Origin: Devosia beringensis
Lineage (GTDB): Bacteria; Pseudomonadota; Alphaproteobacteria; Rhizobiales; Devosiaceae
DNA length: 64,000 nt
Assembly: GCF_014926585.1 (NCBI RefSeq)
Contig: NZ_CP045422.1
Coordinates: forward strand, 1,714,501-1,778,500
Direction: 5' to 3'
Part shown: positions 41,104 to 53,540 of the stretch, piece after piece
Numbering within the stretch: the first letter of the stretch is position 1
Layout of the letters: every line of letters starts with the position of its first letter
The notes under the pieces: generated by a model
Seen by the model: only the letters and a program-made list of their open reading frames with translations
Told to the model about the DNA's origin: nothing
Database searches by the model: none
Program-made: the position numbers and the translations under genes

Positions 41104-42714
41104 ATGGCCGTTAGCGCGAACCGACTTGAGCTCCTGCAGATTGCAGATGCTGTAGCCCGTGAAAAGTCGATCGACCGCATGGTCGTGATCGAAGCGATGC
41201 AGGACGCCATGGAGAAGGCCGCCAAGGGCCGCTACGGCGCCGAGACCGAGATCAAGGTTGAGATCAATCCGCGCTCGGGCGAGACGCGCATGTGGCGGCT
41301 GCTCGAAATCGTCGAGACGGTGGAAGAAACCAGCCGCCAGGTCGATCTCAAGCATGCCCAGATCAAATCCCCCGAGGCCAAGGTCGGCGATTTCCTGACC
41401 GAGCCCCTGCCGCCGATGGAATTCGGCCGCATTGCCGCCCAGTCGGCCAAGCAGGTCATCGTGCAGAAGGTGCGCGATGCCGAGCGCGAGCGCATGTATG
41501 ACGAATACATCAACCGCATCGGCGAGATCGTCAACGGCTCGGTCAAGCGCGTCGAATATGGCAATGTGATTGTCGATCTGGGCCGTGGCGAAGCCATAAT
41601 CCGCCGCGACGAGCTGATCCCGCGCGAAATGTTCCGCTATGGCGACCGCGTCCGCGCCTATGTCTATGATGTGCGCCGCGAGCAGCGCGGCCCGCAGATT
41701 TTCCTCTCCCGCACCCATCCGCAGTTCATGGCCAAGCTGTTCATGCAGGAAGTGCCCGAGATCTATGACGGCGTCATCACCATCCGCTCGATCGCCCGCG
41801 ATCCGGGCTCCAGGGCCAAGATCGCCGTCACCTCATCGGATTCCTCGATCGATCCCGTGGGCGCATGCGTGGGTATGCGCGGCAGCCGCGTTCAGGCCGT
41901 GGTCGGCGAATTGCAGGGCGAAAAGATCGACATCATTCCCTGGACGGACAGCATTGCCGACCTCGTGGTCAGCGCGCTGCAGCCGGCCGATGTCGCCAAG
42001 GTCGTGCTCGACGAGCAGGCCGAGCGCATCGAAGTCGTTGTCCCTGACGAGCAACTCTCGCTGGCCATCGGCCGTCGTGGCCAGAATGTGCGCCTCGCCA
42101 GCCAGCTGATCGGTTGGGATATCGATATCCTGACCGAACAGGAAGAAAGCGAACGCCGGCAGAAGGAATTCACCGAGCGCTCGAGCCTGTTTATGGCCTC
42201 GCTGGACGTCGACGAGATGGTGGCCCAGCTGCTGGCGTCGGAAGGCTTCTCCTCGGTCGAGGAACTGGCCTATATCGACACCAATGAAATCGCCTCTATC
42301 GACGGCTTCGACGAAGAAACCGCCGGCGAGATCCAGAACCGTGCGGCCGAATATCTGGCCGCCATCGATCGAGCCCATGACGACGAGCGCAAGGCGCTCG
42401 GCGTCGAGGACGAGCTCTATGAGATTGCCGGACTGACAGCCTCCATGCTGGTGGCACTGGGCAAGGAAGACATCAAGACGGTGGAAGACTTTGCCGGCTG
42501 TGCAGCCGACGACCTGATCGGTTGGAGCGAACGCAAGGATGGTGAGACCAAGCGCTTTGAAGGGACGTTCAAGGACTTCCCGGTCTCCAGAGAGGAAGCC
42601 GAAGACATGATCATGCAGGCCCGCATCAAGGCCGGCTGGATTGCCGCGGAAGACGTGCCGGCCGAAGACGCCGCCGATCTCGACGCGATTGCAACCGACG
42701 AGGTTTCGGCCTAG
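41104..42714 (+). CDS. nusA: Transcription termination/antitermination factor NusA
   Basis: A 536-residue protein starting at the base after the rimP stop. It has the N-terminal RNA-polymerase domain (to about 135), S1 domain ([20 protein letters not shown]), and two KH domains ([40 protein letters not shown]). Two C-terminal acidic helix-hairpin repeats ([20 protein letters not shown] and a second around [20 protein letters not shown]) match the alphaproteobacterial form. It controls pausing, termination and rRNA antitermination. Confidence 0.97.
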   Translation: MAVSANRLELLQIADAVAREKSIDRMVVIEAMQDAMEKAAKGRYGAETEIKVEINPRSGETRMWRLLEIVETVEETSRQVDLKHAQIKSPEAKVGDFLTEPLPPMEFGRIAAQSAKQVIVQKVRDAERERMYDEYINRIGEIVNGSVKRVEYGNVIVDLGRGEAIIRRDELIPREMFRYGDRVRAYVYDVRREQRGPQIFLSRTHPQFMAKLFMQEVPEIYDGVITIRSIARDPGSRAKIAVTSSDSSIDPVGACVGMRGSRVQAVVGELQGEKIDIIPWTDSIADLVVSALQPADVAKVVLDEQAERIEVVVPDEQLSLAIGRRGQNVRLASQLIGWDIDILTEQEESERRQKEFTERSSLFMASLDVDEMVAQLLASEGFSSVEELAYIDTNEIASIDGFDEETAGEIQNRAAEYLAAIDRAHDDERKALGVEDELYEIAGLTASMLVALGKEDIKTVEDFAGCAADDLIGWSERKDGETKRFEGTFKDFPVSREEAEDMIMQARIKAGWIAAEDVPAEDAADLDAIATDEVSA

Positions 42715-42743
42715 CGGCCGAAACCTTAGCGAGGGCACCAGAA

Positions 42744-43437
42744 ATGGCCCGGCGCGCAGAAACGACCAGGATGTGCGCTCTGACACGGGTTGAAAAACCC
42801 GTGGCGGAGCTCATCCGCTTTGTACTGGGCCCCGATGGTGTGCTAGTACCCGACACGGAAGCCAAGGCCGAAGGGCGTGGCGTCTGGATCAGCCTCAACC
42901 GGGCCCTGGTGGCGGAAGCCGTCAAGAAGAAGGTTTTTGCGCGCAGCCTCAAGGAAGAGGTGACGCTGCCAGAGGATCTGCCCGGGTTGACCGAGCTGCG
43001 GCTGCAGCAGCGCTATCTCAATGCGCTGGGCATGGCGCGCAAGGCCGGACAGCTGACCTTTGGCGCCACCAAGGTACGCAGCCTGATCACCACGGGCAGC
43101 CTGATTGCGCTGATTACGGCGACCGATGCGGCCGAAGACGGGCGCAGCAAGATGGTCGGACCACTCAAGGCGCTGCATTACGCTGCGGTGGAAGAAGAAA
43201 TTAACGGCTTCGACGTGCCCCATTTCGAATTGCTCGACTCAGAGCAAATGGGTTTGGCACTCGGGATGGAAAATGTGATACATGCTGGCCTCACAAGAGG
43301 GGCTGCAGCCCAAGCGGCAGTAGAAAAAGCCAGAAGACTGGCGCTTTTCACTGCCAAACTGACGGAAAATGACACCGGCCGCCCTGCGGTTGACGGTGAC
43401 GTTTTGCCCGAGGAACAGGACGAAAGACGCGAGATAC

Positions 43438-43445
<8 letters not shown>
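42744..43445 (+). CDS. YlxR (DUF448) RNA-binding protein with C-terminal L7Ae-like domain
   Basis: A 233-residue protein. The N-terminal YlxR domain ([20 protein letters not shown], then [20 protein letters not shown]) is followed by a 100-residue L7Ae/YlxQ-like domain ([39 protein letters not shown]). In Firmicutes these are two genes; the fused form is usual in Alphaproteobacteria. It is thought to bind RNA and act in translation or transcription control. It overlaps infB by 8 bases. Confidence 0.9.
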
Positions 43446-46287
<2,842 letters not shown>

Positions 46288-46308
46288 TCAGCGGCCATCG
46301 AGAACAAG

Positions 46309-46340
46309 AAAAAGGGCGCGGTGTGAACCGCGCCCTTTTT
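46309..46340. terminator. Strong terminator after infB
   Basis: A 14-bp perfect stem (AAAAAGGGCGCGGT with ACCGCGCCCTTTTT) with a GTGA loop. The A- and T-tracts make it bidirectional, serving infB and the convergent corC. Confidence 0.93.
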
Positions 46341-46369
46341 GCTGTCTGAGGGTCTGCAACCGCCCCGCG

Positions 46370-47395
46370 CTACTCCGCGGCGGCCTTCTGGTCGCCGCTG
46401 CGCTGGTCGGTGATGGCGAGCTGGGCACTGGCATCGCGCTTGCGGATGATGCGCAGGCGCTTGATGCGCCGGCTGTCGGCGGCCAGCACCTCGAAGTCGA
46501 AGCCGTCCAGCTTGGTGACGCGTTCACCGCGTTTGGGCACATGGCCGGCCAGGTCAAAGACCAGGCCGCCAATGGTATCGACCTCATCGGCATATTCGCC
46601 GGGATCAAATTCAGGGCCGATCAAGGCGACAACGTCGCTGAGTTCGGCACGGGCATCGGCGATATAGGTATCGACGCCGACCTTGCGGATCAGCGAGGCG
46701 GCCAGTTCATCGTGCTCATCCTCGATCTCGCCGACGACGGCCTCGAGCAGGTCCTCGATGGTGACAAGGCCATCGGTGCCACCATATTCGTCGACGACGA
46801 TGGCCATGTGCACCCGGCTGGCGCGCATGGACTGCAGCAGATCGCCCACCGGCATGAAGGTAGGCACGAACATGGCGGTGCGCAGGCCGTCGAACTTGCT
46901 CAGCTTCTGCTTGAGCACGGTGGAGATCAGCTTGACCGGCACGGCCTTGGTCGTGTCCTCGACCGGCGCGGTGATCTTGCTCAGGGCATCCTTGACGTGG
47001 ATGAAGCCCAAAATATTGTCGAGCCCGTTGTCATAGACCGGCAGGCGCGAATGGCCGACATGGCGGAAGCGGGCCAGCAGATCACCCAGATTGGCGTCGA
47101 TATCGATGGCCTGGATGTCGCTGCGTTCCACCATGACGTCCCCGACCGAGACGTTGGACAGCTTGAGCACGTTCTGCAGGATGGTGCGTTCGCTCTCAGA
47201 GAAATCCGCGATTTCGGCGCTGCCCTGTTCGTCGAGGGCGACCTGCAGATCGTCGCGCAGCGAGACCGTGCTGCGGGCCAGCATGGCCTTGAGGCGGTTC
47301 CAGATCGATGGCCCCCGTGCAGGCACGGAGGCGGGACTAGAAGGAGGCTCGGATTTGGCAGGCGCCGAGTGGGCCAGAGTGTCGGTGTCGTTCAT
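46370..47395 (-). CDS. CorC/HlyC family CBS-domain protein
   Basis: A 341-residue soluble protein. Two CBS domains (about 80-205, [20 protein letters not shown] and [20 protein letters not shown]) are followed by the CorC_HlyC transporter-associated domain ([20 protein letters not shown]). There are no membrane segments, unlike full-length CNNM proteins. The family is linked to magnesium and cobalt efflux and is often called hemolysin. It follows ybeY, as in the usual phoH-ybeY-corC order; the usual next gene lnt is absent. Confidence 0.9.
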   Translation of the reverse strand: MNDTDTLAHSAPAKSEPPSSPASVPARGPSIWNRLKAMLARSTVSLRDDLQVALDEQGSAEIADFSESERTILQNVLKLSNVSVGDVMVERSDIQAIDIDANLGDLLARFRHVGHSRLPVYDNGLDNILGFIHVKDALSKITAPVEDTTKAVPVKLISTVLKQKLSKFDGLRTAMFVPTFMPVGDLLQSMRASRVHMAIVVDEYGGTDGLVTIEDLLEAVVGEIEDEHDELAASLIRKVGVDTYIADARAELSDVVALIGPEFDPGEYADEVDTIGGLVFDLAGHVPKRGERVTKLDGFDFEVLAADSRRIKRLRIIRKRDASAQLAITDQRSGDQKAAAE

Positions 47396-47468
47396 GTTTG
47401 CTCGCTGCGCGCTGGCAGCTCATTTTCCTTGATAGGGGCGAATGTCGCAGGTCGATTCAGGTCCGGTC

Positions 47469-47942
47469 TCAGTCGGCATAGGGATCGGCGATCCCCAGGC
47501 TGGCCAGAATACGGGTTTCGAGGCCCTCCATTTGCAGGGCTTCGGCATCGGTGAGGTGATCATAGCCTAAAATGTGCAGAAATCCATGCACCACAAGATG
47601 GGTGAAGTGATCGGGGAAACTGGTCCCCTGTTCAAGCGCCTCGCGCTCGATGGTTTCACGCGCCATGGTGATGTCGCCCAGAATGCCCAGCACCGGCCCG
47701 AAGGGCTCGATCTGGGGAAAGCTCAGCACATTGGTTGAGCTGTCCTTGCCGCGCCATTGCTGGTTGAGTTCGTGCTGTTCTTGGTCATCGGTGAGGACGA
47801 TGGCAAGCTCTGCGGCGCCCTTGACCCGGGCGCCGGACTGCTCAAGCGCTTCCAGCACGGCGCGCTCGGCCAGAGGATCGAGATCCTCCGGCCAGGCGTC
47901 ATCATTGCGGATGATGGCAATCTCGAGAGGAACGGCGCTCAG
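47469..47942 (-). CDS. ybeY: Endoribonuclease YbeY, probable CTG start
   Basis: From GTG 47858 the protein would be only 129 residues and would lack the N-terminal strand. In frame upstream there is no ATG, GTG or TTG, but a CTG at 47942 overlaps the phoH stop (CTGA). It has a GAAGGGG 8 to 14 bases before it and gives 157 residues, the usual family length, beginning with the expected strand LSAVPLEIAIIRNDDAWPED. The metal site HGFLHILGYDH (H119, H123, H129 by this count) and RGKDSSTNVLSFP are intact. YbeY matures 16S rRNA and takes part in ribosome quality control. Confidence 0.9.
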   Translation of the reverse strand: MSAVPLEIAIIRNDDAWPEDLDPLAERAVLEALEQSGARVKGAAELAIVLTDDQEQHELNQQWRGKDSSTNVLSFPQIEPFGPVLGILGDITMARETIEREALEQGTSFPDHFTHLVVHGFLHILGYDHLTDAEALQMEGLETRILASLGIADPYAD

Positions 47943-48982
47943 CGGGACGCCCCTTCGATGGCCTTTTCGGCCAGACGCTTGGCGGTATCGGCCTCGTAGG
48001 CGCGCACGATGCGGCCCACCAGGGCGTGGCGCACCACATCCTTGTCATTGAAGCGGGTGATATGGACGCCCTCGACCCCGTCGAGCAGGTTGACGGCTTC
48101 CACGAGCCCGGATTTCTCGCCCCGCGGCAGATCGACCTGGGTCGGATCGCCGGTGATGATCATCTTGGAGTTCTCGCCCAGGCGGGTCAGGAACATCTTC
48201 ATCTGCATCGAGGTGGTGTTCTGCGCCTCGTCAAGGATGACCACTGCATTGGCGAGGGTCCGGCCACGCATGAAGGCCAGGGGCGCCACTTCGATAATGC
48301 CCGAGGTGATGCAGCGCTCGACATTTTCCGGCTTCATCATGTCGTAGAGCGCGTCATAGAGCGGGCGCAGATAGGGATCGACCTTTTCCTTCATGTCGCC
48401 GGGCAGAAAGCCCAGGCGCTCGCCGGCTTCGACGGCGGGACGCGACAGGATGATGCGGTTGATGTCGCCGCGTTCGAGAAGGGAGGCAGCATGGGCCACG
48501 GCCAGATAGGTCTTGCCGGTACCGGCCGGACCGATACCGAAGACCAGTTCGGCCCGATCCATGGCGCGCATATAGCCGTCCTGGGACGGGGTGCGGGCAA
48601 CGACGGTGGATTTGCGGGTGGCGATCTGGGCCATGCGCACCTTGCCCTTGCGCTCAAGGGTGGGGAGGGTGAGCTGGCTATCTTCAGTCTGGATCATGCG
48701 GATGACGCCGTCGACTTCGGAAATGTCGACGGTGCGGCCTTCTTCGAGACTGCCATAGAGCGATTCGAGCACGCGGCGTGCCTGATCGACGGCGCTGGCG
48801 GCGCCCTTGAGCAGAACATGATTGCCGCGGGGAATGGCCGAAACCTTGAGACGCTGTTCGATCAGCGCCAGGTTCTGGTCGAAGTCGCCATACAGCTGGG
48901 CAGCCAGGCGATTGTCTTCAAAAGCGAGTTCGAGTTGGGATGCGAGTGCGTTGTCTGCGGTCGGGGACAAATGCCTGCTCAA
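47939..48982 (-). CDS. PhoH-like ATPase
   Basis: A 347-residue protein starting at TTG 48982 with GGAG 11 bases upstream; no ATG is available near the conserved start. The Walker A is GPAGTGKT (151-158), Walker B is NAVVILDEAQNTTSMQMKMF, and ITGDPTQVDLPRGEKSGL is the PhoH-family motif. An N-terminal KH-like segment (about 20-80) is present. PhoH proteins are RNA-associated ATPases of uncertain role; pairing with YbeY is conserved across bacteria. Confidence 0.92.
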   Translation of the reverse strand: MSRHLSPTADNALASQLELAFEDNRLAAQLYGDFDQNLALIEQRLKVSAIPRGNHVLLKGAASAVDQARRVLESLYGSLEEGRTVDISEVDGVIRMIQTEDSQLTLPTLERKGKVRMAQIATRKSTVVARTPSQDGYMRAMDRAELVFGIGPAGTGKTYLAVAHAASLLERGDINRIILSRPAVEAGERLGFLPGDMKEKVDPYLRPLYDALYDMMKPENVERCITSGIIEVAPLAFMRGRTLANAVVILDEAQNTTSMQMKMFLTRLGENSKMIITGDPTQVDLPRGEKSGLVEAVNLLDGVEGVHITRFNDKDVVRHALVGRIVRAYEADTAKRLAEKAIEGASR

Positions 48983-49105
48983 ACTGGTGTGGCTCCACGC
49001 TCAGCGCGGCTGCGGGCTTGCGCCGCGACTACGAAACAAGGCTAGGCCGATTTGGTTGCCGTGTCTGTAGCAATATTGTGACGCTTCGAGCCGTTGCCAA
49101 GGGCA

Positions 49106-49130
49106 CAAATCGCTTCGGTGGAGCGATTTG
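49106..49130. other. Hairpin in the miaB-phoH gap
   Basis: A perfect 9-bp stem (CAAATCGCT with AGCGATTTG) with a 7-base loop, in a 207-base non-coding gap. There is no T-run; it may be a processing site or weak attenuator between miaB and phoH. Confidence 0.45.
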
Positions 49131-49189
49131 AGGCGAGAAGGCCAAGAGGGCTATGCCTGAATGGCATTGGAGCACGCCGTTGACCCACG

Positions 49190-50587
49190 TTAAGCCGCCA
49201 CCGCTGCCTTGAGCCGGCCGACCAGCGAATTGGTGCTCGTCCCGACAATTTCCACCTGATGAACCGCGCCGATCAGGTCGGTCGGTCCGTCCAGATGCAC
49301 AGCCTGCAGATAGGGGGAACGGCCGCCGACCTGACCAGGCATGCGGCCGGGGCGGTCGATCAGCACGGGCAGGGTCTTGCCCACACAGGACGCGTGAAAA
49401 GCCGTGGTCTGGGTGTTGACCAGGTCCTGCAGCCGCCACAGGCGCTCGTTCTTGACGGCCTCAGGCACCTGGTCACCCAGATTGGCGCCGGGCGTGCCGG
49501 GGCGGGTGGAATATTTGAAGGAATAGGCCGAGGCATAGCCGACATCGGCGATGATCTTGAGCGTGTCCTCGAAATCGGCATCGGTTTCGCCGGGAAAGCC
49601 GACGATGAAATCGCCTGACAGTGCCATGTCCGGCCGCGCGGTCTTGATGCGCGCGATGACCTCCATATATTCGGCGGCAGTATGGCGGCGGTTCATGGCC
49701 TTGAGAATGCTGTCGCTGCCCGACTGCACCGGCAGGTGCAGATAGGGCATCAGGATATCAAGGTCGCGATGGGCTGATATCAGCGCGTCATCCATGTCGC
49801 GGGGATGGCTGGTGGTGTAGCGCAGGCGGTCGAGCCCGTCGATCTCGGCCAACAGATAGGCGAGCTCGCCCAGGGTGACACTGCGGCCACTGGCATCGAG
49901 GCCATGATAGGCGTTGACGTTCTGACCCAAGAGGGTGATTTCGCGCACGCCGGCATCGACCAGGCCGCGCGCCTCGGCAATGACCTGGCTGACCGGACGA
50001 CTGGTTTCGGCGCCGCGGGTATAGGGCACGACGCAAAAGCTGCAGAACTTGTCGCAGCCTTCCTGCACCGTCAGGAAGGCGGTCAGGCCGCGCTTGATGG
50101 TGACTTCCTTGCGCGCCGCCGGCAGGTGCTCGAACTTGTCTTCCTCGGGGAAGTCGGTATCGACGATAGGCGTCTTGAGCGCGGGGTGCAGATGGCGCTG
50201 CGCCTCCGCGCGCGCCAGCATCTGCGGCAGCCGGTGATAGGCCTGCGGCCCGAACACCATATCGACCACCGGGGCGCGGCGGGCGATTTCCTCGCCCTCG
50301 GCCTGCGCCACGCAGCCGGCCACGCCGATCAGCATGTCGCCGCCCATGGCGCGGCGCTCGCCCTGCAATTCCTTGAGGCGCCCCAGTTCGGAAAACACCT
50401 TTTCAGAGGCCTTTTCGCGGATATGGCAGGTATTGAGCAGCACCAGATCGGCCTGGGCCATGTCGAGCGTGGTTTCATAGCCGTGCGGCGCCAGCGCATC
50501 GCTCATGCGGTCGCTGTCATAGACATTCATCTGACAGCCATAGGTCTTGATGAAGAGCTTCTTGGTATTGGCGCGCATCTCGGTCAT
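49190..50587 (-). CDS. miaB: tRNA-2-methylthio-N6-dimethylallyladenosine synthase
   Basis: A 465-residue radical SAM methylthiotransferase. The N-terminal cluster cysteines are C18 ([16 protein letters not shown]), C54 ([10 protein letters not shown]) and C92 ([10 protein letters not shown]). The radical SAM motif is [17 protein letters not shown] (C178, C182, C185). A TRAM domain ends the protein (about 400-460). It adds the methylthio group to A37 of tRNAs. ATG 50578 is an equally good start. It is the first gene of the miaB-phoH-ybeY-corC run. Confidence 0.96.
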   Translation of the reverse strand: MTEMRANTKKLFIKTYGCQMNVYDSDRMSDALAPHGYETTLDMAQADLVLLNTCHIREKASEKVFSELGRLKELQGERRAMGGDMLIGVAGCVAQAEGEEIARRAPVVDMVFGPQAYHRLPQMLARAEAQRHLHPALKTPIVDTDFPEEDKFEHLPAARKEVTIKRGLTAFLTVQEGCDKFCSFCVVPYTRGAETSRPVSQVIAEARGLVDAGVREITLLGQNVNAYHGLDASGRSVTLGELAYLLAEIDGLDRLRYTTSHPRDMDDALISAHRDLDILMPYLHLPVQSGSDSILKAMNRRHTAAEYMEVIARIKTARPDMALSGDFIVGFPGETDADFEDTLKIIADVGYASAYSFKYSTRPGTPGANLGDQVPEAVKNERLWRLQDLVNTQTTAFHASCVGKTLPVLIDRPGRMPGQVGGRSPYLQAVHLDGPTDLIGAVHQVEIVGTSTNSLVGRLKAAVAA

Positions 50588-50684
50588 GACCGGCTCATAC
50601 CAGAGGACGCGCGCTTATCAAAGCACCTGCAACCCTTGTGGTCCCTCGGGGGTTCTAATGCGTACCAAGCCCCGGAGAACAGTG

Positions 50685-50900
50685 ATGACCGATACGAGCA
50701 AGCCAAAGGCAGACACCACCAAGACAGGTGACGACGCGGCGGCGATGAAGGACGGCAAGAAGCCGGGTCCGGACAAGTCCCCCGTGCAGGTTCGCAATGC
50801 CGGCGACGAGGCCCAGGCCGACAAGAGCCAGGACTGGGATGCGCAGGACGAAGCGCTCGACGAGAGCTTTCCGGCCAGCGACGCTACCGCCAAATACTGA
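50685..50900 (+). CDS. Small acidic protein of unknown function
   Basis: Start chosen at ATG 50685 after CCGGAGAA, giving 71 residues. It is hydrophilic, Asp/Lys-rich and probably disordered (GPDKSPVQVRNAGDEAQADK), ending in DEALDESFPASDATAKY. That last motif recurs in many small alphaproteobacterial proteins of unknown role. There is no signal peptide. It lies 142 bases before the HWE kinase gene on the same strand. Confidence 0.65.
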   Translation: MTDTSKPKADTTKTGDDAAAMKDGKKPGPDKSPVQVRNAGDEAQADKSQDWDAQDEALDESFPASDATAKY

Positions 50901-51042
50901 GACGTCACCCTCCCCATAAACCGCCGGAGTCCGGCAGGACGAACAGATTTCGCCCCGCCGCCGCTTCGCAGCAGCCGGACACGTCGCTATGGTCGGCGCT
51001 GGCCGCAGGCCCTATCCTCACGATCTGCCAAGAAAGCGCGGC

Positions 51043-52764
51043 ATGACCGACCCCTCGCAAGACGTGACCCGACAGGCAGAGCACAGGCGCCCCTCCTGGC
51101 TGCCGGCGCGCAGCCTGCCGATCGCGATTTACCTGTTCGCGCTGGTGCTGGTCATCATCCTGCCGGCCCTGCTGGTCTCGCTGGTTCTGCTCAATCGCAA
51201 CAACCAGGCGCAGGAAGAGGTAGTGCGCAGCCTCACCAATGCCACGGTGCAGGCCATCGGCCAATCGGTGGAGCGGGAAATCTCCAGCATGGTGACCACC
51301 CTGCGCGTGCTCTCGACCAGCGAACTGCTCAGGGACAACCAGTTCGCCGATTTCCATGAGCGGGTCGTGACGGCTTTGGCCGGCAGCGGCGCCTATCTGA
51401 TCGCGCTGGACGACAATTTTGACCAGCTGCTCAATACCCGCGTGCCCTATGGCACGCCGCTGGGCGCCACCTCCGACCCGGTCACGGCGGCACAGGCTCT
51501 CGAACGATCCGGAGCCACCGTCTCGGGCCTGTTCTTCGGCAAAACGGCAGAGCGCTGGGTTTTCAACGTGCTGCTGCCCGTCCCGGACAGCGACACGGTG
51601 GCCTTGCTGGCGCTGACCCAGAACGCACAGAACCTGGCGGCGGCGCTGCAATCGCGGCAATTGCCGGCCGGCTGGCATGCGGCACTGGTCGATGCGACAA
51701 ATCTGGTGATTGCCGCCACGCCAGAAGCCGATTTCGTGACCGGCAGCGTCTTGCCCATGCGGCAAAGCCAGGCACAAAATCCGGACGAATGGCAGCGCGA
51801 GCGGTTCAGCGGGCAGCAGGTCGTGACGGCCGAGTGGCGTTCGGGTGTCGCCGGATGGCGGGTCATCGCCTGGGCCTCGACCGATGCCGTCGACAGACCA
51901 CTGGGAGAAAGCCTGATCTGGCTGGCGGCCTGGGGCGTGGTCATCTCAGCCGTGGCGGCCCTGCTGGCCTTTCTGATTGCTGAGCGCATTGCCCTGTCGG
52001 TGCGCGGCCTGCGGCGCGACGCCCAGCGGCTGGGCCGCGGCGAGCCGGTCGAAGCCAAATCCTATCCGGTGGCCGAAATCGCCGAAGTGTCGCGGGCACT
52101 GGCCGATGCCTCGGCCCTGCGCCAGGCGGCTGACAGCGAAGTGCGCTTCCTGATGCGCGAAGTGGCCCATCGCTCCAAGAACCAGATGACGGTGATTGCC
52201 GCCATGGCCCGCCAGACGGCGCGGGGCGCCGAGGATGTGCCGGGCTATGTGCAGTCCTTCGAGCGGCGCATTCTCGGCCTGGCGCGATCCACCGACCTGC
52301 TGCTGACGCATGGCCGGGTCGGCGTGGCGCTGCAGGAACTGGTGGAAAGCCAGATCGCCCCGTTCAGCCCGCCCGACCGGGGCCGGGTGAGCCTGGCAGG
52401 CCCACCGGTGCGGCTCAATATGCAGGCCGCGCAGATCCTGGGCATGGCGGTGCATGAACTGTCCACCAATGCGGCCAAATATGGCGCCTTTGGCGAGGCA
52501 GGCGGCACGCTGACCGTGCAGTGGTCCCTGACCGGGGAGCGGCTGAACCTGGTCTGGCGCGAAAGCGTGCCGCACCTGTTGACCGCCACCGAGCGCGTCG
52601 GCTTTGGCACGACGGTGCTCAAATCCATGGTCGGGCACGCGCTGGGGGCCGATGTCGAGCGCACCGTTCATCCGAGCGGCATGGAATGGCGCTTTTCCAT
52701 CCCGCTCGAGGCAATCGATCCCGAACGCGGGCCGCCGCCGGTCGGGGACGGGACGGGCGAATAA
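51043..52764 (+). CDS. HWE-family sensor histidine kinase
   Basis: Start chosen at ATG 51043 (573 residues). Two membrane segments (about 25-50 and 290-315) bracket a periplasmic sensor region of about 240 residues (SVEREISSMVTTLRVLSTSE, LALTQNAQNLAAALQSRQL), which looks like a double-Cache fold. A HAMP-like linker leads to the phosphoacceptor block MREVAHRSKNQMTVIAAMAR (about residue 370). The N-box is HELSTNAAKYGAFGEAGG, and LVWRE carries the W-x-E of HWE kinases. No response regulator is adjacent, so it is an orphan. HWE kinases often feed PhyR and the general stress response; this link is inference. Confidence 0.9.
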   Translation: MTDPSQDVTRQAEHRRPSWLPARSLPIAIYLFALVLVIILPALLVSLVLLNRNNQAQEEVVRSLTNATVQAIGQSVEREISSMVTTLRVLSTSELLRDNQFADFHERVVTALAGSGAYLIALDDNFDQLLNTRVPYGTPLGATSDPVTAAQALERSGATVSGLFFGKTAERWVFNVLLPVPDSDTVALLALTQNAQNLAAALQSRQLPAGWHAALVDATNLVIAATPEADFVTGSVLPMRQSQAQNPDEWQRERFSGQQVVTAEWRSGVAGWRVIAWASTDAVDRPLGESLIWLAAWGVVISAVAALLAFLIAERIALSVRGLRRDAQRLGRGEPVEAKSYPVAEIAEVSRALADASALRQAADSEVRFLMREVAHRSKNQMTVIAAMARQTARGAEDVPGYVQSFERRILGLARSTDLLLTHGRVGVALQELVESQIAPFSPPDRGRVSLAGPPVRLNMQAAQILGMAVHELSTNAAKYGAFGEAGGTLTVQWSLTGERLNLVWRESVPHLLTATERVGFGTTVLKSMVGHALGADVERTVHPSGMEWRFSIPLEAIDPERGPPPVGDGTGE

Positions 52765-52895
52765 TTCTGGCATTATAGCGGCATTTGCCCTATAGGGACG
52801 CCTGTTGCCGAGCTATGCACGGCGGCACTCATGGCCCCTCCTGGACGACATCCCGGCCGGGGCGACCCCAATCCTCTTCTGAAAGGATCTATCCG

Positions 52896-53165
52896 ATGTC
52901 GATCACTGCTGAGCGCAAGACCGCTCTGATTGAAGAATATGCCATCAAGCCAAACGATACCGGTTCGCCGGAAGTTCAGGTGGCTATCCTGTCCGAGCGC
53001 ATTGCCAACCTCACCGAGCACTTCAAAGGTCATGGCAAGGACAACCATTCCCGTCGCGGCCTGCTCAAGCTGGTTTCGACCCGTCGCAGCCTGCTTGACT
53101 ATGTCAAGAAGGTCGATGACGCCCGTTACAAGACCTTGATCGAAAAGCTCGGCCTGCGCCGCTAG
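52896..53165 (+). CDS. rpsO: 30S ribosomal protein S15
   Basis: Start chosen at ATG 52896 after GAAAGGA, giving 89 residues, the exact family length. [40 protein letters not shown] and [20 protein letters not shown] are nearly invariant. It binds 16S rRNA in the platform and commonly regulates its own message. It precedes pnp in the conserved order, though truB is missing upstream. Confidence 0.98.
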   Translation: MSITAERKTALIEEYAIKPNDTGSPEVQVAILSERIANLTEHFKGHGKDNHSRRGLLKLVSTRRSLLDYVKKVDDARYKTLIEKLGLRR

Positions 53166-53540
53166 GCGCGCCAGTAGAATTGCGAGCGCGGGGAGCAGTC
53201 TCCGCGCCCGCCGTCGTTGCATTCATCAGCCGGTCATACCGGTGACGACATGTGACGACTGCGTAGACCGGCGAATGCCGGAGCATGGCAGGATTATTGG
53301 CCGCTCCCCCGCCTCACCCCAAAATCAGCCCTGGTTTTGCAGCTGTGAGGCACCTGAAGTTTCAGGAGCGGCTTGTTGTCTTGCCCATGTTTCGTCTTTG
53401 CCAGACGCAACAGCGCCTGATTTTGAGCCCGGGTCACACATGGGGTGTGACAGCGGGTGCGGGCGCACCGATCTGAGTTCGCGGGATGACCTACGCCCCT
53501 GCGTTACCGCTCAGCCGGCAGAAATGGAAAGACGAAACAG
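53166..53540 (+). other. Long structured rpsO-pnp intergenic leader
   Basis: 375 bases without a gene. It contains a hairpin at 53186-53207 (9 bp with one G-T pair), a short hairpin in CACCTGAAGTTTCAGG and a 7-bp hairpin GTCACAC/GTGTGAC at 53433-53451. In enterobacteria the pnp leader is cut by RNase III and bound by PNPase for autoregulation; these hairpins are candidates for a similar role. Confidence 0.45.
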
